From JANXQE01 sp035651635 (lineage in GTDB: Bacteria; Verrucomicrobiota; Verrucomicrobiia; Limisphaerales; UBA8199), in NCBI GenBank assembly GCA_035651635.1, contig DASRFK010000187.1, forward strand, positions 1-21,046: a DNA stretch of 21,046 nt, read 5' to 3'. Below the pieces are notes generated by a model. The model did not search any database. It saw only the letters and a list, made by a program, of their open reading frames with translations, and had not been told where the DNA came from. Below are positions 15,739 to 21,046 of the stretch, in pieces. Numbering within the stretch: position 1 is the stretch's first letter; every line of letters begins with the position of its first letter. Both the position numbers and the translations under genes were made by a program.

Positions 15739-15818
15739 ATCCTCGCTCCATGACGGACGGTAGGTTGGTCTCGCGCTTCCGTGAACTTTAGTTTCAAGAG
15801 AGGCCTCCGTAGCGGCAG

Positions 15819-15891
15819 CTCGGCAGAGTACCGCTATTGTCGGGGTTCTAAGAACCTCGGCCTTCGATTTAGAGTGCGGCGCTCTGCCGAG
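15819..15891. repeat. Inverted repeat with nested hairpin
   Basis: Perfect 10-bp arms CTCGGCAGAG and CTCTGCCGAG are 53 bp apart and enclose GGTTCT-A-AGAACC. The right arm carries the 14-base word GCGGCGCTCTGCCG shared with the element at 17849, and the left flank carries GTTTCAAGAGAGG shared with 11500. Confidence 0.65.
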
Positions 15892-16057
15892 TCGCGCTAA
15901 GGCATGCTCGCTTTGGGCAGGGGCTCTTCCAATAATCCCGGCAAAAAATGAATCGAAAAGTGCCAAAAACGGAGAGAGGCGGCATCGACTTTAAATCACA
16001 TTACGCGGACCAGCTCAAAAGCAAATCGTCCACTAACCGGATCGTCGAGTCGTTCTT

Positions 16058-17785
16058 ATGAAAGGCCAAAGCAACCTCTGGAGAGGAATCCTGATTCTCG
16101 GGCTGCTGTTGGCCTTGGGTGCAGGAGTGATTCTGGCATTTAAAAAATCCGTGACGCGGGCGGCACCCAGCCTCTCCCAAGGGCCCGTTGCAGCACTGGC
16201 AATCACTCCGCCGGTCATCGCGGGCAAAGACGATCTTTTCGAGGATGTCACAGCGAAAGCCGGGATCAATTTCGTCAACCAATACTGTGATTCACGGATC
16301 GCCAATATTCTCGAATCGAACGGGGCCGGCGGCGTTTGGCTCGATTTCGATGGCGATGGTTTGGTGGACCTTTACCTGGTGAATTCAGGTCCGCTCGAGG
16401 GCGTGACTCACCAGCCCCCTGGAACCGCGCGGCAGCCCAATCGGCTTTATCGCAACAAGGGCGACGGCACCTTTGAGGATGTTACCAAGAAAGCTGGGGT
16501 CGAAGGTGCTGGCTACGGCACCGCCGCAATTGCTGCCGATTATGACAATGACGGCCACACTGACTTATACGTGATCGGAGTAGGCCGCTGCATCCTCTAT
16601 CATAATCGTGGCGATGGCACATTCGAAGATGTGACCGATAAGGCGGGCGTTGCCAATGCCGGCGGGACAGGAATCGGCGGCGTCTTTGTCGATGTGGACA
16701 ACGACGGATATTTGGACTTGTTCGTGGCCAACTACCTCACGTTCGATGCGAGTTATCAGTTGTATTTCAGTGCGGACGCTTACCCGGGGCCGCTCTCATA
16801 CAAACCCCAATTCAATAAATTATACCGCAATCGTGGTGACGGAACGTTCGAGGATGTCAGCGCGAACTCGGGGATTCAGATTCCAGGGCATCGCGCCATG
16901 TCCGTCACGGTCCTGGACTACAATCGGGACGGAGCGCCGGATTTGTATGTGTCAAATGATGGCACGCCGAATGTGCTCCTGGTCAACGACGGTAAAGGTC
17001 ATTTCAAGGACATGGCTCCGCAAGCGGGTGTGGCTTTCAATGCCATGGGTGAAGCCGCCGGGTCCATGGCGGCGACGATCGGCGACTGCAACGGTGACGG
17101 GTATGATGACATTTTCGTCACCCGTTTGGGCTATGGCTCGCTCTATCTTGGCAATGCCAAGGGTGCGTATGACGATCGGATGATGGCTTCAGGGTTAGGC
17201 AGCCTGACCGCACAATTTGTCGGTTGGGGCGGTTGTTTCCTCGACTTCGACAATGACGGCGACCTCGACATTTTCATCGCCAACGGCGACGCCCATTACC
17301 TCGTAGGCTGGGAGAGTTTGCTTTTGGAAAACACCGGCAACGGGAGCTACTCGGATGCCGCCGAGAAAGGCGGCGCTTACTTCAAAACCAAGGTCCGGGC
17401 GCGCGGCAGCGCCGTGGCGGATTTTGATAATGACGGACGGATGGATGTCCTGGTCACCACGATGGGAGATCGGCCGTTTCTGCTGCACAACCGCGATCAG
17501 TCTGGCAATCACTGGCTGACCCTCGACCTGGTGGGTACTAAGAGCAACCGGGATGGGTTCGGCTCCACCATTAAGGTCGTGGCGGGAGGAAAGGAGCTGT
17601 TCGCTGAAGCTCGGTGTGCTTTTGGATTTCTCATGCAAAGCGATCGTCGCCCGCACTTTGGGCTGGGCAAAGCGGCCAGTGTTGACCGTGTTCAAATCAA
17701 ATGGCCGAGCGGACAGCTTCAGGAGTTAACAAATGTTAAAGCGGACCAAATCCTGAACGTGATTGAGCCGTGGGAAAGAAAATGA
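16058..17785 (+). CDS. FG-GAP/VCBS repeat protein with UnbV/ASPIC domain (CRTAC1-like)
   Basis: 575 aa. An N-terminal membrane anchor or uncleaved signal covers about 9-28 (WRGILILGLLLALGAGVILAF). Seven calcium-binding FG-GAP motifs follow: DFDGDGLVDLYLVN, DYDNDGHTDLYVIG, DVDNDGYLDLFVAN, DYNRDGAPDLYVSN, DCNGDGYDDIFVTR, DFDNDGDLDIFIAN and DFDNDGRMDVLVTT, consistent with a seven-bladed integrin-like propeller. The last 90 residues are the UnbV/ASPIC domain (NHWLTLDLVGTKSNRDGFGSTIKV, then HFGLGKAASVDRVQIKWPSG). Family members are exported binding proteins of unknown ligand. It begins the plus-strand run CRTAC1-HzsA-like-cytochrome propeller, divergent from locus B. The ATG at 16058 is the only one that keeps the anchor at the N-terminus; no Shine-Dalgarno sequence is seen. 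Confidence 0.93.
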   Translation: MKGQSNLWRGILILGLLLALGAGVILAFKKSVTRAAPSLSQGPVAALAITPPVIAGKDDLFEDVTAKAGINFVNQYCDSRIANILESNGAGGVWLDFDGDGLVDLYLVNSGPLEGVTHQPPGTARQPNRLYRNKGDGTFEDVTKKAGVEGAGYGTAAIAADYDNDGHTDLYVIGVGRCILYHNRGDGTFEDVTDKAGVANAGGTGIGGVFVDVDNDGYLDLFVANYLTFDASYQLYFSADAYPGPLSYKPQFNKLYRNRGDGTFEDVSANSGIQIPGHRAMSVTVLDYNRDGAPDLYVSNDGTPNVLLVNDGKGHFKDMAPQAGVAFNAMGEAAGSMAATIGDCNGDGYDDIFVTRLGYGSLYLGNAKGAYDDRMMASGLGSLTAQFVGWGGCFLDFDNDGDLDIFIANGDAHYLVGWESLLLENTGNGSYSDAAEKGGAYFKTKVRARGSAVADFDNDGRMDVLVTTMGDRPFLLHNRDQSGNHWLTLDLVGTKSNRDGFGSTIKVVAGGKELFAEARCAFGFLMQSDRRPHFGLGKAASVDRVQIKWPSGQLQELTNVKADQILNVIEPWERK

Positions 17786-18096
17786 GGCTGAGGACGATTC
17801 GGGCAGAGGATGACCTGCGACTTAGTGCTGCGCCAACTCTCGCCGGAAGCGGCGCTCTGCCGCATAAATGCGGCGTTCCGCTCGCTGCCAGTGCATGTGC
17901 CTGTCCGGTTGCAGATCGGAACGCCGCATTTATGCGGCAGCCCAACCTTACGAGCCTGGAGGATGAGTCGCGCCTTCAGCGCTGGCTGCTTCTTGGCGGC
18001 CGATTACCCAGGCCTTCGGCCTGGGCTGGTATGAGTCACGCCGTTGGCGTGAAGAAGGTAAATCACGCAGTTCGCGTGAGGAATTGCCTCTATCGA
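17786..18096. repeat. Hairpin mosaic between the FG-GAP and HzsA-related genes
   Basis: A perfect 24-bp inverted repeat has arms at 17857-17880 and 17917-17940, with a 36-base spacer; each arm itself contains CCGCAT-AA-ATGCGG or its complement. Three compact hairpins follow: CCCAGGCC/GGCCTGGG (18007-18025, loop TTC), CACGCC/GGCGTG (18037-18051, loop GTT) and CACGC/GCGTG (18064-18078). Stem sequences differ but size and spacing are alike. The whole stretch is open in the frame of the downstream gene, back to 17770. Confidence 0.75.
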
Positions 18097-19527
18097 ATGA
18101 AGCGTGGCTTTGAAGTATGGGTGGTCCTGTGTTGCCTCTGGCTCTGGGCACCTGGTTGCTCGCGACCGGTGCCGGAGAATGCTCTGATTGTTACCCAGGT
18201 TCCGCACGATGCCGAATCAACGGCCTCGGCAAACTTGCTCGATTTCAGATATCCGCAGGGCAGCCGGGTGGTGCTCGCAACAGGGACTGATTACAAAAAC
18301 ATTCGCCTGTTATCGTCCGGTTTAGCTGCGGCCGGGGAGCCGGTGATCTCTTATGACGGGCGCCGCATAGTCTTTTCGGGCAAAAGCTCTCCGGGCGCCG
18401 ATTGGCAGATCTACGAGAATACTCCCGATGGAGTCCATCCAAAGGCGTTGACGGCGGTGAAGGGCGGTGCGGTGAACCCAGCCCTGCTCGGTGACGGGAC
18501 TCTGCTTTATGTTTCACCGGCTCCGACGGCCGGAACTGTAGTGGCCAAGCCGTCTTTGTTTGCCCAGAGCTCGGGAGCTCGGGCTCGGCAGCTTACGTTC
18601 GGCATGGCAGTTTCAGATCCGACAGTCCTTTCGGATGGCAGGATTCTGTTTGTTTCGCCAGGCGCTGGCAAACCGGACGCCGGTTCGTCCCTTTATACGA
18701 TTAACAACGATGGGACTGAACTGACCGCCTTTGCCTGTCAACACGATCGGCCGGCGTGGCTTCGGCGTCCTAGAGAACTTGACGATGGCCGAATCGCTTT
18801 CCTCGCTGGTAATGACTCGTCCTTTCGAGATGCCGATGCCGAGTTCGTTTTAACCGCCCACCCGTTCAGCAGCCGGGCACGGCTGCTATCAAGTTCGACC
18901 GCACGAATCAGCTCAATCGATTTGGTCAGAAACGGTGATTGGTTGGTCTGCGCGCAAACGGGACCTGAGCGTGGCATTTTGCCGGGTTGTGTGGTGTTTC
19001 AGGCCAACCCCGCGGCTGCCGGTTTGGAGCGGCCGGCGTTGAGAGACCCTGCTTGGGCATGCATCGAGGCCGTACCTGCGGGCGCCGGTCGACGTCCAAT
19101 GGGGCGATTATCCAATGTCGCTCCGAGCCAGAAGACCGGGCAGATCCTCTGCCTGAACGCCAACGATACATCGCTTGGCTCGGAAACGGAGTCACACTGC
19201 ACGCAAGCAAAGCGAATTCGAGTTTTCACCAATGGCTCGTCCGGGAACGAACGGTTGCTGGGCGAGGTTGAGGTGCAATCGGACGGATCTTTCATGGCCG
19301 AGGTGCCGGCGGACATGCCGTTGGGATTTGAAGTAGTGGATGAGCAGGGAACGGTCCTGCGCCGGGAACCACCGTTGATATGGGTGCGGCCTGGGGAAAA
19401 TCGGTCGTGTATCGGCTGTCATGAGGCCCACAACCATTCCCCTCGAAACCTGCGGCCCTTGGCGGTGCGCGTTCCGGTGCCGCGCTTGCTGCCAGTGCCG
19501 GAGAAACTGGCTCAAACTTCTCGATGA
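18097..19527 (+). CDS. HzsA-related lipoprotein: TolB-like propeller with one CxxCH
   Basis: 476 aa from the ATG at 18097. This start gives a basic N-terminus, a hydrophobic segment and the lipobox-like APGC with Cys at 21, hence an exported, probably lipid-anchored protein. The body has TolB/WD40-like repeats (GEPVISYDGRRIVFSGKSSPGADWQIYE, PALLGDGTLLYVSP, PTVLSDGRILFVSPG, ELDDGRIAFLAG). Residues about 330-435 resemble the family related to the hydrazine synthase alpha subunit (KTGQILCLNANDTS, LLGEVEVQSDGSFMAEVPADMPLGFEVVDEQG). A single heme motif CIGCHEAHNH lies at 438-442. True anammox hydrazine synthesis is not implied: the HzsA-related family is widespread in Planctomycetes and Verrucomicrobia and of unknown activity. 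The open frame extends to 17770, inside the end of the FG-GAP gene, but that part translates the hairpin mosaic and would bury the signal. It lies between two other exported proteins on the same strand. Confidence 0.75.
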   Translation: MKRGFEVWVVLCCLWLWAPGCSRPVPENALIVTQVPHDAESTASANLLDFRYPQGSRVVLATGTDYKNIRLLSSGLAAAGEPVISYDGRRIVFSGKSSPGADWQIYENTPDGVHPKALTAVKGGAVNPALLGDGTLLYVSPAPTAGTVVAKPSLFAQSSGARARQLTFGMAVSDPTVLSDGRILFVSPGAGKPDAGSSLYTINNDGTELTAFACQHDRPAWLRRPRELDDGRIAFLAGNDSSFRDADAEFVLTAHPFSSRARLLSSSTARISSIDLVRNGDWLVCAQTGPERGILPGCVVFQANPAAAGLERPALRDPAWACIEAVPAGAGRRPMGRLSNVAPSQKTGQILCLNANDTSLGSETESHCTQAKRIRVFTNGSSGNERLLGEVEVQSDGSFMAEVPADMPLGFEVVDEQGTVLRREPPLIWVRPGENRSCIGCHEAHNHSPRNLRPLAVRVPVPRLLPVPEKLAQTSR

Positions 19528-19565
19528 ACCTCCCCACAGATTCGGGGCGAGCGCAGATGGGAAAT

Positions 19566-19594
19566 CTCCCTGGGGAGAGGGTCAGGGTGAGGGA
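19566..19594. repeat. Short dispersed-repeat-like sequence
   Basis: A CTCCCTGGGGAGAGG palindromic core is followed by GTCAGGGTGAGGG. This word type is a common dispersed intergenic repeat in many bacterial genomes. It sits in the 118-bp gap before the cytochrome propeller gene. Only one copy is in the window. Confidence 0.45.
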
Positions 19595-19651
19595 GCAATT
19601 TCCAAATGAAAGTGGCAATGGGCGAGATGCCGGCGCCCCTGAGAGATGATT

Positions 19652-21046
19652 ATGACGCCACGCCATTTTGTGGGTTGGGTCGCATTGGCGGGAGTGTTGG
19701 GTACAGCGGGCGCCTTGGGCCATCACTTTGGCGGGCAGGCCCACATCCGCAGAAGACTAGGCCAGGCGCCGCTGGCCAAGGCAACGTGTTTTAATTGCCA
19801 TTTTGTCTCGACCCAAAATTTGCCCTGGGCCAAGCCGAAACCTCATCACGACTGCCTCGCGGGTATGGCGATCTCTCCAGACGGGAAACGAATCTTTATC
19901 GCTCTGGATGACCGCGATGACATCGCGGAGATCGATGCGCGCTCCCTTCAGGTTCTTCGACGAGTCAAAGTGCCCGGAACACCGTATGGCCTTGCTCTGG
20001 ATCCTGTGGGCGAAAATCTGTTCATCACCTGCCGGAGTCAGGATCGCCTGGTTGTCTTTGAAACAGCCAGCCTAAAGCAAATCGGTTCCGTTGACACCGG
20101 CATGGGCCCGGTGGCGGTGGCTTATTGCCGTACAACTGCTGGCGATCGCCTGGTAGTCGCCAATTCAATGTCGGACGACATCTCGATTGTCTCTGTCTCG
20201 CCGCTCACCGAGTTGAGCCGGGTGAGTGCCGGTCGCGAGCCGTTCGCAGTCGCCGCGAGCGCAGACGGTTCGCGTGCCTTCGCAGCCAACCGGTTGGTGG
20301 GATTGAGTTCGGTGAAATCCATTCCGGAATCCGAGGTGACCGTGGTCAATACGGCGCTTGGGCGCGTCACTGAGCGCCAGCGATTGATTTCAGCCCATTT
20401 GTCCGAGGGGATCTGCGTGGTCCCCAGCCGTGACTGGGTGCTTACGCCTCTGGTAAAGGTGCGAAACCTTGTTCCCATCACGCAGGTGGCCAATGGCTGG
20501 GTCATGTCCAGCGCGCTGGCCGTATCCGACCTCAAGACGGGTGAAATGGTCCAGCTGCCCCTGGACGAAGCCAATGACTATTTCAGCGATCCATCCGCAA
20601 TCGTTGCGGATCGGCAGGGGCATCGGGCCTTTGTTGCTTCCGGCGGCAGCGATGTGGTGAGCGTAATCGACCTGGACCGTTTGGCAAACTGGCTCGGGCA
20701 CGCCACCGCCGCTCAAAAGCAGGATGCCATTTACGACATGGCTCTGTCCGCGGAATACGTAACGGCTCGCATCCACACCGGGCGCAACCCCCGCCAACTG
20801 GCCCTTAGCGCCGACGACACCCGACTGTTTGTGGCCGAGCGATTGCAGGACAGCGTGCTGGTGGTCGATACGAGAACGCTTAAGCCGGTGGACCGTATTA
20901 CTCTAGGTGACGGCGGCCTGGAAGATCCGATTCGAAGGGGCGAGCGCGTTTTCACCAGTTCAGCCTACACCTTTCAACATCAGTTCTCTTGCCGCTCCTG
21001 CCACCCCGACGGCCATGTCGACGGCTTGAGCTACGATTTTGACGGA
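19652..21046 (+). CDS. YVTN beta-propeller with two CxxCH heme motifs (cut by right edge)
   Basis: 465 codons are open from the ATG at 19652 to the last base, with no stop. Another ATG two codons earlier (19646) follows an in-frame TGA at 19640, so the start is fixed within 6 bases; GAGAG at 19641 sits better for 19652. An N-terminal membrane segment or signal (VGWVALAGVLGTAGALG) precedes the first heme motif CFNCH at 46-50. Propeller repeats follow: GMAISPDGKRIFIALDDRDDIAEIDARSL, GLALDPVGENLFITCRSQDRLVVFE, LVVANSMSDDISIVSV, AVAASADGSRAFAANR and QLALSADDTRLFVAERLQDSVLVVDTRTL. The second heme motif CRSCHPDGHVDGL is at 447-451, just before the edge. In this protein type, a di-heme cytochrome c peroxidase/MauG-like domain often follows at that point, which is inference here. 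It would be an exported electron-transfer protein, and it completes the plus-strand redox set of locus B. Confidence 0.85.
   Translation, partial: MTPRHFVGWVALAGVLGTAGALGHHFGGQAHIRRRLGQAPLAKATCFNCHFVSTQNLPWAKPKPHHDCLAGMAISPDGKRIFIALDDRDDIAEIDARSLQVLRRVKVPGTPYGLALDPVGENLFITCRSQDRLVVFETASLKQIGSVDTGMGPVAVAYCRTTAGDRLVVANSMSDDISIVSVSPLTELSRVSAGREPFAVAASADGSRAFAANRLVGLSSVKSIPESEVTVVNTALGRVTERQRLISAHLSEGICVVPSRDWVLTPLVKVRNLVPITQVANGWVMSSALAVSDLKTGEMVQLPLDEANDYFSDPSAIVADRQGHRAFVASGGSDVVSVIDLDRLANWLGHATAAQKQDAIYDMALSAEYVTARIHTGRNPRQLALSADDTRLFVAERLQDSVLVVDTRTLKPVDRITLGDGGLEDPIRRGERVFTSSAYTFQHQFSCRSCHPDGHVDGLSYDFDG

Larger units (their letters stand above)
15489..16057. repeat. Divergent spacer filled with repeats and hairpins, no gene
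   Basis: It lies between divergent genes, so it must hold both promoters, but I cannot place a convincing -35/-10 pair. Three tandem 10-bp units (C[GC]AATGGACG) lie at 15591-15620. A 13-bp stem with a 2-base bulge is formed by GCCGATC..CCCTTT (15695-15709) and AAAGGGGATCGGC (15726-15738). Exact 10-bp arms CTCGGCAGAG (15819-15828) and CTCTGCCGAG (15882-15891) enclose a small GGTTCT/AGAACC hairpin (15844-15856). GCGGCGCTCTGCCG (15876-15889) recurs at 17849-17862. Small open frames here are repeat translations. Confidence 0.6.

Noticed and set aside
15700..15966. 88-codon minus-strand open frame
   Set aside because: It lies entirely over the inverted-repeat element, has no start signals and its translation looks like repeat sequence.
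17736..17945. 69-codon minus-strand open frame
   Set aside because: It covers the end of the FG-GAP gene and the 24-bp inverted repeat; it is a translation of the repeat.
18097..19527. Anammox hydrazine synthase subunit
   Set aside because: Only a distant family resemblance and one CxxCH; no hydrazine synthase beta/gamma or hydrazine dehydrogenase genes are seen.

Overview
The window looks like a chromosomal segment of a Verrucomicrobiota bacterium (Pedosphaera/Limisphaerales-like), or less likely a planctomycete. The basis is the combination of DUF1549/DUF1553 and DUF1501 gene pairs, a planctomycete-type cytochrome domain, an FG-GAP/UnbV (CRTAC1-like) protein and an HzsA-related protein, plus intergenic mosaics of short hairpins. 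Most genes lack a clear Shine-Dalgarno sequence. The lineage is inferred from gene content only. I saw no rRNA, tRNA or CRISPR array.

Region 1 (1-4173) is housekeeping. The 3' end of an rfbB-like dTDP-glucose 4,6-dehydratase converges on a gene for an ArsR-type regulator fused to a methyltransferase domain. That regulator is divergent from metK and ahcY, which make SAM and remove SAH. The 104-bp divergent region carries two overlapping candidate promoters and a near-palindromic operator, so the regulator is probably a SahR-like sensor of SAH. A strong hairpin terminator follows ahcY.

Region 2 (4214-4847) is a compact mazEF-type toxin-antitoxin module. It has a consensus-like promoter, a TGTATATACA palindrome and a real AGGAGG ribosome binding site, all unlike its neighbours.

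Region 3 (4862-11561) is mostly on the minus strand. Locus A is a Tat-exported DUF1501 protein followed by a PSCyt1-DUF1549-DUF1553 cytochrome-like protein, separated by an array of hairpins that stays open in the downstream reading frame. Next come a plus-strand zinc-ribbon membrane protein and a minus-strand pair, an exported beta-propeller and a four-helix membrane protein. A 292-bp spacer with hairpins ends the region.

Region 4 (11562-21046) is locus B. On the minus strand lies a second DUF1549-DUF1553 gene, without the PSCyt1 heme domain, followed 3 bp later by a second DUF1501 gene. Across a 569-bp spacer, the plus strand carries an FG-GAP/UnbV protein, an HzsA-related lipoprotein with one CxxCH, and a beta-propeller with two CxxCH motifs that runs off the right edge. 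Together these look like an exported heme-redox gene set of unknown substrate. Repeat elements fill almost every gap in this half, and some of them read open into coding sequence.
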